A stretch of DNA of 64,000 bases from the NCBI GenBank assembly GCA_003008705.1, contig PDUO01000025.1:251709-315708 (forward strand). Reading direction: 5' to 3'. The DNA comes from Pezicula radicicola (lineage: Eukaryota; Ascomycota; Leotiomycetes; Helotiales; Dermateaceae). The notes beneath the pieces were generated by a model. It searched no databases. It worked only from the letters and a program-made list of their open reading frames with translations, and had not been told where the DNA came from. Shown here piece after piece: positions 33,123 to 45,960 of the stretch. Within the stretch, counting starts at the first letter, position 1, and the number at the start of each line of letters is the position of its first letter. The position numbers were made by a program, and so were the translations under genes.

Positions 33123-34520
33123 ATGACGGCGGCACCAAAATTACCTGAGCTTACGCCCTTAGAGAAAGCGGGACCTAAGGGATATCTCCGATACTTATTT
33201 GCTTTCCAGCTCACCGAAAACTACAACCAAGAACACCTATTCACAATTCTCACTAAAGCCTTCGATGCAACCAAGAAGAGGCTGCCAGTTTTGGCTTGCG
33301 AAGCTGTACCTGATCTCGAGGCGACGCAAGGCGGCGTACTGAAACTTCGACATGGCGATTTTGGTGATGTGACCTGCAAAGACTTGACAGCACCAGGTGC
33401 TTTTCCAATGACATACGGTGAATTGAAGAGAAATTATTTTCCTGTTAGTGTCTTTGATGGTGATATTCTATGTCGACGGCCCGTATGGCCAACTCCAGGC
33501 GCGCCGCTGCCAATCAGCGAGATGCAAGCCAACTTCATACCCGGCGGCCTTATTCTCAATTGGTGTGTCCTACATATGATCGGCGATGGAAAAACTTTCC
33601 AAAAGATCCTCGAGGTGTGGGCAGAAGAGTGCAGAATACTACAGGGTAGTCTAACCACTTCTCCTGTAATTCTTGGGGAGGAACTCTTCGACAAGACTCG
33701 GTTGAGGCACGGTTCAGGAAACAACAAGGGAAGTCTTCAGGATCACCCGGAGCTTACATTGCTGCCATTCGTACCAACCAGTGCGCCTCCCAAAATGATG
33801 AGCATGAGCCACCGTGCCGAAGTATACTACTTCTCGCCCGAGGCGCTCGCAGAGCTCAAGAAGGATGCGAATCCGTCGAATGCCAGGGAGAACCCTGATG
33901 GTTTGGAATGGATCTCTACAAATGATGCACTGTCGGCGCTCCTATGGCGGACTGTCATGGACGTCCAGCATCCCATCGTAGAACTAGTCAACGACCCTCA
34001 ATCGGTTTTCAATATTGCCATCGATGGCCGCAGCCGCGCTTCTCCAGTCCATCCCCCAGATGCGCTCGGTTGCTTCCTTGAATACGTTGCTGTGTTTATG
34101 CCGATTCGCAAGATGTTGACTCAAGCCACCCTAGCTGATATCGCCATCGAGATCCGAAAATCAGTTGCAAAGGCCGACGATAATTATACAGACGATATAA
34201 TCACCCTTCTGGAGCAAATCCCCGACTATAACCAGCTAGTTGCGACGGCCTTTTTGGACGTACCAGGACACAACTGCGTGCAGACGTCTTGGATTGGCTT
34301 TAATTTGTACACAATTGAATGGGGACACATGTTTGGCGGGACAATTCAAGCTGTGCGCTGCCCTAGTGTTGGTGTCATTAATGGTCTGCAGGTCGTCTTC
34401 CCGGCACTGTTAGAAAGCATGGGTGGAGGGCTCGAGGTCCTTGTCGGTGTAGAGGAGCAGAGCCTCCCAAGGCTGGAGCACAACATACTGTGGAACAAAT
34501 ACGCGGTGAGAAGAGGGTAG
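33123..34520 (+). CDS. BAHD/trichothecene-acetyltransferase-like acyltransferase
   Basis: Intronless, 465 residues from MTAAPKLPELTPLEKAGPKG. It belongs to the CoA-dependent acyltransferase (transferase) family. The catalytic HxxxD is VLHMIGDGKTF (His near residue 151). The second lobe has FNIAIDGRSRASPVHPPDALGCFLEY and, at the place of the DFGWG structural motif, LYTIEWGHMFGGTIQAVR (about residue 397). Typical length is 450-500. It would transfer an acyl group from acyl-CoA to a hydroxyl or amine of a small molecule in the cytosol; the substrate is unknown. The frame is open to 33030 upstream, but only ATG 33123 gives the normal N-terminus. No polyketide or terpene core gene lies nearby, so a biosynthetic cluster is not supported. 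Confidence 0.9.
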   Translation: MTAAPKLPELTPLEKAGPKGYLRYLFAFQLTENYNQEHLFTILTKAFDATKKRLPVLACEAVPDLEATQGGVLKLRHGDFGDVTCKDLTAPGAFPMTYGELKRNYFPVSVFDGDILCRRPVWPTPGAPLPISEMQANFIPGGLILNWCVLHMIGDGKTFQKILEVWAEECRILQGSLTTSPVILGEELFDKTRLRHGSGNNKGSLQDHPELTLLPFVPTSAPPKMMSMSHRAEVYYFSPEALAELKKDANPSNARENPDGLEWISTNDALSALLWRTVMDVQHPIVELVNDPQSVFNIAIDGRSRASPVHPPDALGCFLEYVAVFMPIRKMLTQATLADIAIEIRKSVAKADDNYTDDIITLLEQIPDYNQLVATAFLDVPGHNCVQTSWIGFNLYTIEWGHMFGGTIQAVRCPSVGVINGLQVVFPALLESMGGGLEVLVGVEEQSLPRLEHNILWNKYAVRRG

Positions 34521-35213
34521 ATAGGCAAAGAAAACGGTGCCTTATGGCGTTTTTGCAAGAGTTGTAGAGTAGCGGAGCGGTGGAGGTTGTCAGAAATAGA
34601 TGAAGAACTGACTGAATGGATGAAGCTATTCAGATGTGGGGTTGTCACACCATATAAGACTAATGCCAAGCATTCTGCTAGGTAGTTTCTATGATTACTC
34701 GTACTAAGCAATTCCTGACAGAGGTAGAAGTTATGTCTGAGTCATGTGACATGTTTAAACAAAATCAGGTTCTACGTTCCCGCGTGGCATTTTCAACGTC
34801 AAATCACAAACAAGGCACTGCTCACAAAGCATTTCACGAGCCAACCACGAAGGCGGGTGCTAGGCATTCAAACGGGACCCCGACATGATGCCTTCCTACA
34901 TGCATGCCGAGGCGCTGGAGCTACCTGCCGCTATGCTTGAAGGCTGAATGAATCTATAGGCCTCAGACGTTCAAGCCCCACGACATTATTGACTAAGGGG
35001 ACTAAGGTACTCACTCAGCTACGCCTCACGAGGCTCTCTCTGGGTAAGCGACACCATTGTCCACTGCGGTCAACCGTACCTTTTGTACATCTTTCCGCTT
35101 CTTCTAGGCGCCAACGGATGTTTTCGCCATGTTCTCTTTAGCAATGTTGTGAACGTATAGCTGTTGGGTGTGTACAGCATCATCTTGACCACACGGCGGC
35201 CGACGAGTACAGA
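34521..35213. other. Intergenic region before the NLR gene
   Basis: Moderately GC-rich compared with other gaps. No gene is supported. It probably holds the promoter of the NACHT gene. Confidence 0.35.
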
Positions 35214-38200
35214 ATGGACCCGGTATCAGCTATTGGTGCTGCGGCATCAGTCGTAGGACTGGTGCAGATGGCAAAGTCCATCGTGAGTGCTGGCTTCACC
35301 CTGGCGAAGACAATTGCAGGCGCAGAAGAAGAGGTATTAAGCCTTGTCTCTGAAGTCACTGGGCTCTACGGTGTCCTGAATGGCCTTCATCTGGTAACTC
35401 TTCAATTTAAAGGGAACCAAGATATGAACCTGCAAACACAGCTTGAGTCCTGCTTTGCAACTCTGCAGAAAATCGAAGATATGTTAGCCAAGTGTAATTC
35501 TGCCGCACCAACGACGTCAGGATCTAAATCTATAAGCGGCATGAAGAAAAGAGCCAAGTGGGTAGCGAATGCGACGGATACGAAGAAATGGATAGGGGAG
35601 GTCGAACGTCATAAGTCCACACTGAGCTTGGCCGTACAGCGTAATTCGATGTAAGCATAACCCATGAAGATGAGATGGACAGTGTTGATGTTTTGACCCA
35701 TCAGGTCAGCTCTGATGAGCTCTCTTGAAAAGCAGGATGCTATAAGTAGTGGATTAAATCGGCTGCAGGTCGACCTGAATGAGGAGAAGACAGCACGTCT
35801 CGTGGCCAATATGGACAAAGCTCACCGTACGGTGCTTGAGTCATTTAGCAAGATCAACGTCCAGAAGGCTCATGAACGTATTTCCAACCTTCGATATCCT
35901 GGAACTGGGACTTGGTTGTTAGAGAGTGACACTTTCAATAACTGGATGGACGGCTCTCACAAAACACTATGGATGTATGGGAACCCTGGTGTTGGTAAGA
36001 CTGTTTTGATGTCTGCACTTATCGGAGCAGCTTCTCACACTGTAAACGAGAGCGTGGGTCTGGCATTCTTTTACTGTGATTATAGGCAACCAGAAACCCA
36101 GATTCCGGCAAAGATCCTTGGGAGTCTCATCCGCCAAATAGCAGTTCAAAACCGACGAGCATTCAAAGACATGGAGAAGTTTTTGTCGGAGAAGTCTCCT
36201 CAGGCACACAGGGATGCGGCACCAGAACCTGGCCAAGCTCGACGGGCTACCGATAATAATATTACAGATTCAGCGACAACAAAAGAGGAAGATCTCGTCG
36301 GGCTTCTACAGCAAATCTCGACCTACTTTGACAAGGTTTTGATTTTTGTTGATGGCATAGATGAGTGTAGTGAGCACATGGGTGTAGTGGCACAGCTTCT
36401 TTCGACCTTCGTACGTACCCAAGTTCTCAGAGCAAATTCGTCCCCTTTGGGTTCAATTTCCCCCTCTTCTTTGAGTAACTATCTTGTTTTGAGCAACTCA
36501 CCTGACTTGAGTAACCCAATTGATTCAGGAGCAAGCTGCTCAAAGCAAGTAAGTTACCAAATTCCAAATCAAGTGAGCTACTCAGAGCAAGGAAGTTACT
36601 GAAACTCAAATCAAACTGGGTTGCCCAAACCAAGCGGGTTACCCAAATCAAGTGAGCTAATCAAACCAGCGAGTTGCTCAAAACAAGTAAACTAACTCCG
36701 ACTTTCTGAGTGTAGGCTGATCCCGATCTCTCAAATATCAGCACGCTGCTAGCTAGTCGAGATGAACAGCAAATTCGATTCCACTTAGATTCAGTTGAGA
36801 GTATTAGCATCGCAGCAAGGTCAAGCGATATCAGACTCTATGTTGAGAGTGAGCTTGATGACCGTATTCAACGCGGCCGCTTACGACTACGTACCGATAC
36901 TTTCCGGCACACTATCAAAGATCGATTGGTAGAGAAGGCTGAAGGGATGTTCCAATGGGTCACTTGTCAACTGGACCATCTCTGCCAGTTGCCCACCGAT
37001 AAAGCACGGAAGCAAGCTTTGGAGACACTACCACCTACCTTGAAGGCTACATATGAACGCATACTTTCCCGAGTAAACGCTAGCTCGACAATAACCCAAA
37101 AAATGGTGGCAAAGATCTTACGTTGGGTTGTCTATTCCAGACAACCCCTCCACCTCAAGGCTCTAGCTACAATTATTTCCATTGAAGAAGGAGAGACAAG
37201 TATAGACGAAGATGCTATTCCTTGTGATGAAGATATATTGCAATGGTGCAGCAGCCTCTTACGACTAGACGTCAAGCGGAACATTCTAGAGCCTTCTCAC
37301 TACTCCGTTGTGGAGTTTCTTGAATCAATTCCGAGCGATCCTGAAAACCAATTCGCTCAGTATCGTCTTGATTCATTTTCCGGGGGCTTAGAGATTGCAA
37401 AAGACTGCGTCGATTTCCTTTCTTTGGACGACTTCGCAACGGGCTACCAATACAACGCAGGCGATTTTGAATCCAGGACAATTACATACCCGTTCTTTGA
37501 ATATGCCGTCTGCTTCTGGGATGCCCATGCAAGCCATGGACTTCAGGGCGATGGTGATTCCGAGACAGCTTTGTTGCGTGATATTTTGTGCAGCCGAGTA
37601 TGTGCATTCTTCACACCGACCAAGTCTCAAAGTTTCCTATGCTGGTCCCAAGCTCGAGTGATATATCAGACAAGAAGAAGCCAACGACGTCGACCAAGTG
37701 AGATCGCTTCGAAAAGTCTGAAGCGGGACCTTCGCAAAATATCCGACGATCTCAATGAAGTGACTACAATACATGTGGCCGCTGCTCTGAACCTGCCAAT
37801 AATTGTGAAAAAGCTCCTGGCCTCCGGCTGCGATCCAAATAGCTATTCCGCTGGCAGATTTGGCAGTGTTTTATCTGCTGCCATCCTTGGTCATGACTTG
37901 TTCAATTTCAAGGATCTAAAGTCAGAACAAGGAACAGCAGTCTTAAATGAACCCACATTTCCTACCCAGCCTGACAACCTCGAAAAGCACTTAGCTGTAC
38001 AATGTGTGACATTGAAGTCACTGCTTGATGCAGGTGCCGATCCTAATACGAGTGATGACACTGGTCGCCCTCTGTTATACACTATCTTAACCCGCGCAGA
38101 TGCAAGGCTGGGTATTCCGTTTCTTGATGCAGGAGCAATTCTCACATTTGACATTGCCGACGAACTACTATACTGGGACAAGGTAACGGTCAACGAGTTC

Positions 38201-41200
38201 TCATGTCATTTATCAGAAGTGAATCTGAAAGAAGATGTCCATAGGGTCTTGGGGCTATTGGCTGAGAAGACGGAGAGGAGTAATATGACAAGGCTGATAG
38301 AAACAACCAAAAGAATGTCCGTTGCTGGTCTCGTAACACAAGTTAACTTGACGAGAAAAATTCCAAACGTTGCTCATACTACCACTGCGGAAGAGCCCGA
38401 TAGAGAGGATCAGGTGAAGCATGTTCACATATTACAGGAAATGGCAAGATGGGGTCAAAAAGATGCTTTGCAGATTCACATTGCCAGAGTTCATGATGTG
38501 AATATGGTAGTCGATGAAACAAAGAGTACGGCATTACACAAGGCAGCGAGCAATGGCCATCTCGATGTGGTAATGATCTTGATGCGATACGGAGCTCATG
38601 TTTTGGCCGTCGACAGCCAAGGAAATACCCCCCTTCATCTGGCCTGTGAAAATAGCCGGAACGGAGTTGTGAAGTACTTCTTAGAACATTACAGCAACCA
38701 TATTGCGAGCGTCACAGAACCTGCTTGCGATTCATGGAGCCCGCTCATGCTCGCAGCTCGATGGTGTTCAGCAGAAGTGTTTCTTATGTTGCTAGAGCGC
38801 AGTACAAAGACTTCGATTCACGCAACAGGACCAGACGGTTATACTCTTCTCCACTTTGCCTCCTGCTCTGGGAACCCTGAGAAAATTCGGACTCTATTAG
38901 ACCAAGGCTTAGACGTAAATGCACTTGCTAATAACCTCAATACGCCACTTATGTATGCGGCGCAGAATATGAAAACACCGCGAAACTACAAAGATGGCCT
39001 CTCCGACCAGGAAAAGATGCTTCGGCTCCTTAGCGAACGTAGTGCTCAGCCCGGTCTCAAGAATGATCGGGGTGATAGTGTTCTTCATCTTGCAATCAAG
39101 TCAAAAGAAAAAGGCTACAAGGATCAGTGGCGTATGTACACAAGGAGTCGGCTATTTGGCGTTCTTGGTGATTCGATCTTCAAACTTACCAACAACGAAG
39201 GACACCAGGCCCTTGCCGTACTGACCATCTCCTTAGTCAGCGTTCTTGAGAACTATGACTTTATGGCGCCATACGACTTCACTAGAGACGAGGACAAATG
39301 CCATGGATTATTCATAACTCGGAAGAGGAATCGTGGAAGACAGGACAGTGTTTCAAGCCGCCAGAGCGATTCAGGCGATTCAGATATATCAAGTAATTCC
39401 GGTTCGGAATTGGAGCACTCAGAATATTCTACTGCCATTCGGGACCTATGGGCCCAAACTGACGACTTCATAGAAACTGCCAAGTACATCGTAAAGAGAA
39501 CGGGGGACGCTAGTAGCGTAAATCATCAGGATAACCAGGGCCGAACATGCCTTCATATTATCGCTGAAAAAGGCCAAGGATTCCCTGCCTCAGAATTTCT
39601 TGCAGCACTCCTCGAAGAAGGAGCAGTAAAGGACGTCCGAGATCATCAAGGACGAACTCCTCTGGACTTAGCTCTGGACTCTCGGTTACAAAATATCAAT
39701 ATCATTAGTCTCCTCCTTCCACCCGCGTCTCAAGGAAATATTCGAGATGATGAGGGCCAGACCATACTGCACAAACTGGTACAAAAAACCAAAAATGATG
39801 CCATCGCCGGCCTTTATCGAAAGGTGGGGGCGGACGAGTTAATATGCAAATATCTGGAATGCTATACTCCAGATCTCAACCTTGCCAATTTCCAAGGGCA
39901 GACAGCCCTTGTCTGCGCCATTATTCAAAATCAAAGTTACAAGGTGTTCCAAGCTCTCCTCTCCAAAATCTGCGAACACTGTTTATCTCAGCAGAGGTTT
40001 GACGGTCTGGATCTCTTGGAGTTTTCCTTAAAACACCGCATCGGTGAAGACCGTACTACGTTGTTCCTCGATGCTCTTACTAGAAACCATAACAACAAGC
40101 TAGACAATCGGGTCCTGCAGCTAGCTGCTCAAAATGGTGCATCTGGTCTTCTTTTCCGTCGGATAATGCTGAAAAGTGACGATATCTCAAAAAATAATTC
40201 TTTTGGGGTTGATATCTTGCACAGTGCTATTAAGCGAGGCTTCTTTCAACCTGTGGTTGAGCTCATATCTGCCGGAGTTGATATTGAAAGCCACAGCAAA
40301 GGACACTGTTTCTTTGGTGACATAAGACCACCTTCCTATGAACTGGATGATGTCACTCCACTTCTGCAGGCGTTTATGAATAAACAATATGGAGATCAGT
40401 CAGTTGGTCCCGTTATTCCGATTCTAATTGAGAATGGAGCAAATATTGAAGCAAAAACTTCAGACGGCTGGGGTGCTCTCCACTTTGCATCACGAGAGGG
40501 AAGGGAGCCCGAATTACGCTTTCTCACAGAAACACAACTGAATTTCACATCAACTTGTACAGTCTCTATAGGTCATATCGACCATATCGACGGTGAGGTG
40601 TCGCGGGTGAGTGGAGTCTCAGCATTACATATCGCTGCAGGTCTAGGTTCTCGAGACACTATCGACATACTTCTGGGAACCGGAGCATTCCCTAATATCA
40701 ATATCCAGGATGAAAAAGGTCGGTCTCCAATTCCCTTAGACTCCTTTTATACCTTCTGCCACAAACTTTACTTTGGTGGCAACATGCTGTGACATAATCA
40801 CTTGTCCTTAGTTCCGTTAGGATAGTTTGAGTTACTCAAGTCAAGTGAGTTGAGAACGATGCTGTTATGTAGCTATTACTTAAGATTCCTATAGGGCGTG
40901 ACTCCATTTCTGTGTGGTTTGAAATTTCTATAAGACTAATGTTGTTTTTACTCAGGCCGAACACCACTTCACTATACCGTATTTACAGGACTCACTTCAA
41001 ACGCGGCACTTTTGAAGGCTCGCGGTGCTGACCTCAATATGATGGACAGTGATGGTATCACTGCAGGGTTGATGGCTCTTGTGTATGGCAAGAAGGAAAT
41101 TGCAACTTTACTCAAAGGGGAGAAGAAAGCGGTGGGAACTGTGGATAGTATGTTTATCCAACTGAAACTCTAAATTCATCCATCTTTAGAGCTGACTTTA

Positions 41201-43053
41201 TAAATTTCGCAGGCAATATCATCCCGCTAACACAATCATCGGCACCTGCAATAGATGGACCTAGAAAGGCTACCATCGCCAGATCAGTACTTTACAAAAC
41301 TATCATAGCCGGAAATATCGACTTTTGGACCTATATAGTAGTAGAGAACTTTGATCTGGAAGCTCCTGCATGTATGCACCAGAATAAAGATGAAAGTGGC
41401 TGTTCGCCATACTGCGTTGCTATTAAGTATGAGCAAAGCCAGATTGCATCGTTACTATTGGAAAATGGAGCTCAAGTTCCCGGACGTTGCTGCTATTCTG
41501 ATAGGTCGCCGCCTTCGTCTCCTTTTCGACCATGGTCCCGTCGTGCGCCACCCCATATGAAGTTTGACGAATTTGATAGTTTTAATAATCTGTCGCCACC
41601 ATTTCCAATCTCCATGTCTCCCACTCGGAGCTTTAGCAGCGACTTTCTACGCCCATCACGCCTCACTGAATGGAGCACGCTCCGTGATTTTCTTGACGGG
41701 AAAGCTACGACATTGCCCGTGGCAACCGAGGACGAATCCAAAGTAAGCAAGGCTGTCTTTCGAATACTATATGAATTAAGAGACGACTTCGACTGGTATG
41801 AAAGCTGTTCCTGGGTCAAGAACTTCAAACTTCTTTGTTCACATGGTAAGATTTTTCGGATGAAAGATGGCCCAAGTGACGATGGTTATACTGCTCTTCA
41901 CTATGCGGTATCCAATGGTCTACTCAAAGCCGCCGAAGTTCTTCTCGATGCCGATTCCAGCGCTCTCCATGCAACAGACCACCTGGGCTATACACCCTTA
42001 CATATTGCAGACACCCAGTGTGCACATTTCCTGATCCATCGAGGAGCGGAAATTGAAGCGAGGTCTAACCTGGGTGAGACTGTTCTTCATCGAGCAGCAC
42101 ACCGGGGTGATCTGGACCTAATTAGGTTTCTGTTAGAGAGGGGGGCCCATGTCGACGCCAGAGATCATTTCGACTGCACACCCTTAATTATAACGGCAAA
42201 AATTGACAGGTTTGCTGCCTCCAAGATTTTACATAGCTTCGGTGCAGACGTAGATGCCGTCGATCACGATGGTACACACTGTCTATTCAATGAGTCAGTC
42301 TGTCAAACCAACGACAACCTGTCACCTCTGATTTGGACCATGACACATTCAAGAGTTGACTGGAGATCATGGAAAGACCCAATTTCTGGGCTATCCTTAC
42401 TTCACAGCGCCATAATGAATGGAAATATCAGCATATTAAGCTTCTTGGTTGAAAATGGTGCTAATATATTATGCTTGAGCCCTCACTATGGCTTCCCAAT
42501 TCATATTGCTGCACGTCATGGACTCGAAAGCCTTACTAGAGGTCTTTTGAAGCTCATTCACAAAGACCGACTGACCGAGGTTCTCGAATTTCCATCCTAT
42601 GCCTATGGGACTGTACTGCGCGCAGCAGCACATAGCGGATACGAAATGATAGTTGAGCTCCTATTAACAGCTGGTGCTTCGATAGAATATACAGATTACC
42701 ATGAAGGTTCGGCCCTGAATAGCGCTTGCGCAAATGGGCATGTCAGAGTCGTTGAGTTACTTCTCGCCAAAGGAGCACCCCTCAGCGTAACAGACAGCAA
42801 AGGGAATATCAAGAGCTCTAAGAACTTCGGAAAGAATTTCCCGAAGGTTTTGGGTTTGTTGGTTGTGAGCGGAAGCAAGGAAGAACAGGAATATAACCAA
42901 AGATATAAATCTCTTTTGCTCTTCGATCCTTCGGATAATCCTTATACAATTTTGTTGCGATGGAAAGAGAAATTGAAAGAGGATAATCTTCCCAAGGAAC
43001 TAAAACGTCGAATGGAGGAGGAGAGATATCGAAGGAGGGACCGCTTTTGGTGA
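35214..43053 (+). CDS. NACHT-ankyrin NLR-type (STAND) protein, 2,392 aa, 5 exons
   Basis: Exons 35214-35650, 35705-36410, 36716-40718, 40956-41147 and 41213-43053 total 7,179 nt. The N-terminal 130 residues (MDPVSAIGAAASVVGLVQMA...) resemble the Helo-like N-terminal domain of fungal STAND proteins, linked to cell-death signalling. NACHT follows: Walker A GNPGVGKT at 238-245, Walker B KVLIFVDGIDE at 356-366, then LLASRDEQQIRFHL and the GMFQWVTCQLDHL winged-helix region. From about 725 to the end lie many ankyrin repeats (for example TALHKAASNGHLDVVMILMRYGAHV, NTPLHLACENSRNGVV, TVLHRAAHRGDLDLIRFLLERGAHVDA). Open frames that stop at 36602 and 40792 are intron read-through: introns 36411-36715 and 40719-40955 carry 18-bp repeats. 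The GTCGGT donor of the latter is weak but restores DEKGRTPLHYTVFTG. Expected role: intracellular sensing, allorecognition or immunity. Confidence 0.92.
36473..36696. repeat. 18-bp minisatellite in inverted orientation inside an NLR intron
   Basis: Three head-to-tail units (36473-36526; type GAGTAACTCACTTGATTT) are followed by about eight reverse-complement units (36542-36696; type AAATCAAGTGAGTTACTC). The last six or so are contiguous with 17-19-nt periodicity. Units differ at 2-6 positions. They fill most of the 305-nt intron 36411-36715 and could fold back on themselves in the pre-mRNA. Confidence 0.85.
40827..40856. repeat. Short copy of the 18-bp repeat in the next NLR intron
   Basis: GTTTGAGTTACTCAAGTCAAGTGAGTTGAG lies at 40827-40856 within intron 40719-40955: about 1.5 units of the same 18-bp repeat, in reverse orientation. 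Confidence 0.75.
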
Positions 43054-43391
43054 AAAGTGCAATTTAATTAGCAAACTCGCTATATCGTGTTAATTGCTTG
43101 AATGACTATATATTGAGGTACAAGAGATATACTCGAGAAACTCACTTGATGTATAGCCCCAGCCAAATGATGTATAGCGAAGCAATTTGTACAGCACTCA
43201 AAAGAAAAGAAAGGTCACCACGGTCTCTGTCGGCCGGTCTCCGCTTAAAACGGGCTGAAGCTTTACAACCTTCCAATCAGCGTTAGACACATGTGCATTT
43301 GTACCTGCCGCCCTTTACACAAAAACTTTCAATTAGCTTAATGCTCTCAGCATCACATATCTCTGGACTGTTGAGGATCTACATGAAAGCA
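43054..43391. other. Short intergenic region between NLR and HET genes
   Basis: 338 nt from the NLR stop to the HET start. The HET frame is open back to 43293, but the upstream residues are not family-like. It probably holds the HET promoter, and the same-strand arrangement keeps the two genes in close linkage. Confidence 0.4.
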
Positions 43392-45692
43392 ATGTTGTGT
43401 GAGTACTGCGACAATTTAACAATCCAGACTCTCTTTGAGCTTGCTCAGATACAAATCGCCAAGTGCAACGATGCTCTTACATTTTACCGATGTCCGCAGG
43501 ATGCTTTTTATCATCATCAGCCATCATATGAGTCTCTCGCCAATTCTGCACACAATGGGTGTGAAATCTGTAGTTTCATACTGCAAGAATTTAAGGCCTT
43601 TCGAGACAGGAGGAAGAACTTAGCAAATACGACCCACATCCTTAATATCGAAACCAAAATATATGATAAATCGCGACGTAATCTACCTACTGACATCAGA
43701 ATCTTCTTGAATGCTAGCTACTGCTTCAATAGTAGCGATCCTCAGCAGATTGCTATGTTTGATATTCTGCTCGTTCAATCTGGAGATAATCCAATGGAGG
43801 AAGAAGAGGGTTTCCTATCACCCGTAATACTAAAGTTGAGTACAACCCGCCGTAAGTTAATTCCATGCAAAAGCACCTTTAAATAAATGCTTATGAATTC
43901 GATAGAATCGGAAGTGGTTTTTGATGGTCGCCGTATTGGTCAATTTCAGCTTAACCCAAACCTTGGCTCTGAAGAGAATTTCGGTATTGCAAGACAATGG
44001 CTAGAGGAGTGCTGCAATAAGCATGTCTGCTGTCCTGCTAGCACCGATGCCTTGTTTCCAACACGTCTCATAGACGTCGGAAGTCCCGATAACTCTCAGA
44101 CTCTTGACATTTCAAAGATTCCTCGTCTTGTTGTAACAAGTGGTCAAAAAGGCAAATACCTAGCGCTTAGCCATTGTTGGGGTGGCGAGATGCCAGTGAA
44201 GCTATTGGGCTCAAATATTCAACAGTTCTATAAGAAGCTCCCCGTCAGAGAATTATCAGCCAACTTCCAAGACGCAATTGCTATCACCCGAGAGCTTGGC
44301 TTCCAGTACCTTTGGATTGACTCACTCTGTATTATACAAGATTCACGCCTGGACTGGGAGAACGAGTCTGCAAAAATGGCTGAGATATATCAAAATGCTG
44401 CTCTTACAATTGCAGCTTCTACTTCACGGAAAAGCACTCAGGGTATATTGAAGTCCCACGAGTCTGATATTGCAGATAAAGAGCCAATGCTTCATTTGAA
44501 GCTACGTGCTAGCTGTCAACCCTCGGAGTTTGTGTGCTTATCCAGGAAGGACGAGGAAGAATATCTGTATATGGTTTTTGAAAATGGTCAGCTTGCATCA
44601 AGAGGCTGGACTTTACAAGAGCGGGTCTTATCCCATCGAGTGCTTCACTACGGAAGCCGCCAAATCTATTGGCAGTGTCGAAATGGTTTTCAAGCGGCTG
44701 ATGGCACGCCGGAAGGAAATCTTACACCACAACTAGTATCTTACCCAGAACTTTCTCGATACTTGGCAAATAAAGTACGAGGAGGCGCAATCGACATTGA
44801 TCCCCAAAATATATACAGCGACTGGTTGGACCTAGTTAGAGAATACTCTGGAAAGAAATTAACTTATGGTAGCGACAAATTCCTAGCGCTAGCAGGCCTT
44901 GCTACGGAAGTGGCTACGATTATAAATGATGACTACATGGCTGGTATTTGGAGGAAAGATTGGCAACGTGGACTCCTCTGGTTTTCAGAGCTAAGATCAA
45001 CGATCCATTATCAACCCTACAGAGCACCTTCCTGGTCCTGGGCCGTAACAGATGAACCAATTATCTTCACTCAAACCAAAACACAACTAGTACGGACTAA
45101 ATTTGATGCGACATTCTTGGGCTTTCGTCAAGTGCTACTGGGTAAGAGTAAGTTTGGTGGGATTAAATCAGCGACGCTTGAGCTTCGAGGTCTTACTTGC
45201 CCTTTACTGAGGAGCCGCCAAGTCATAAACAATAATACACCTGGACTTCTTGCTGCAATAGCTTATTTTGATGAACCAATACACGATGCGCTAGAAAGTT
45301 CTCGAGGCGCAATCACGAATTTATATCCGGTTACGACTTCGAGTTACGAATATGCTATACTTTCACTAGGGTATACCATCAATTCAGAAATCATTCCGGA
45401 TTGGGAAATTGATCATGACTTAGTACTTAGTCAGAAGTATCTTTTGTTGCTTATTGGATTTGAGAATTCTGAAGAGGAGCCTGAAGAAGTCCATGGTTGT
45501 AGTGAGGAGATGAGATTCGAGAAGGATGGTGCTGAGATGGCTGTTACTGTGGCACATGCACTGATTCTTTCGTCGGGTAGTGATGCGGATGGTTTTTATC
45601 AGAGGGCTGGATATGTGAGATTTGACGTTAAGGGTCTTGATCTTGGGATTTGGAGTGAGCTTTGGAATTTACAAACCTTGACTATTGCTTAG
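43392..45692 (+). CDS. HET (heterokaryon incompatibility) domain protein, 2 exons
   Basis: Exons 43392-43851 and 43906-45692 (54-nt intron) give 2,247 nt, 748 residues. The protein begins MLCEYCDNLTIQTLFELAQ, the usual Cys-containing lead of fungal HET proteins; MKAMLCEYC at 43383 is an alternative start. A Cys/His segment HNGCEICSFILQEF follows. The HET domain shows YLALSHCWGG (about residue 237), LGFQYLWIDSLCIIQDSRLDW with MAEIYQNAALTIAAS (about 285-320), and RGWTLQERVLSHRVLHYGSRQIYWQC (about 385-410). The C-terminal half (YRAPSWSWAV and beyond) is also standard. HET domains are TIR-related cell-death inducers in non-self recognition. Placement 338 nt downstream of a NACHT-ankyrin gene on the same strand supports a functional pair, though this is inference. 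Confidence 0.95.
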
Positions 45693-45748
45693 TGTGGTAC
45701 GTATGGTATGTATTGTATATATAAACAAGTTTTGAATCAAATATTCGA

Positions 45749-45775
45749 ATTAAGTGAGTTACTCAAATGAAATGA
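45749..45775. repeat. 18-bp repeat, degenerate copies
   Basis: AATTAAGTGAGTTACTCAAATGA-type sequence downstream of the HET stop; one to two reverse-orientation units. Confidence 0.6.
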
Positions 45776-45910
45776 CTTTCTTTAAAAGAAACTAGTAATC
45801 TAAATCGAGTGACTATCTTCCCCATATGATAACATACTCGAAACGAGCATATCAGGCTTGAACCTTAGGCAAGAGTGGTTTCATTCAGAACGTCACAGAT
45901 CCATGCCTAT

Positions 45911-45960
45911 GAGTGACTTGATTTGGATAACTAATTTCTTGGGTAACTCACTTGTTTGAG
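45911..45960. repeat. 18-bp repeat, three forward-orientation units
   Basis: Three adjacent forward units: GAGTGACTTGATTTG, GATAACTAATTTCTTG and GGTAACTCACTTGTTTGAG, degenerate but in register with the GAGTAACTCACTTGATTT consensus. Confidence 0.65.

Noticed and set aside
36411..36602. NLR gene ending at the stop 36602, and a separate gene starting at 36926
   Set aside because: Both are intron read-through or a mid-exon Met; splicing 36411-36715 restores ADPDLSNISTLLASRDEQQ and the NACHT continuity.
41374..43053. A separate ankyrin gene starting at MHQNKDESGC (41374)
   Set aside because: The frame is open upstream from the acceptor at 41212 and joins in phase to exon 4, so it is the last exon of the NLR gene.
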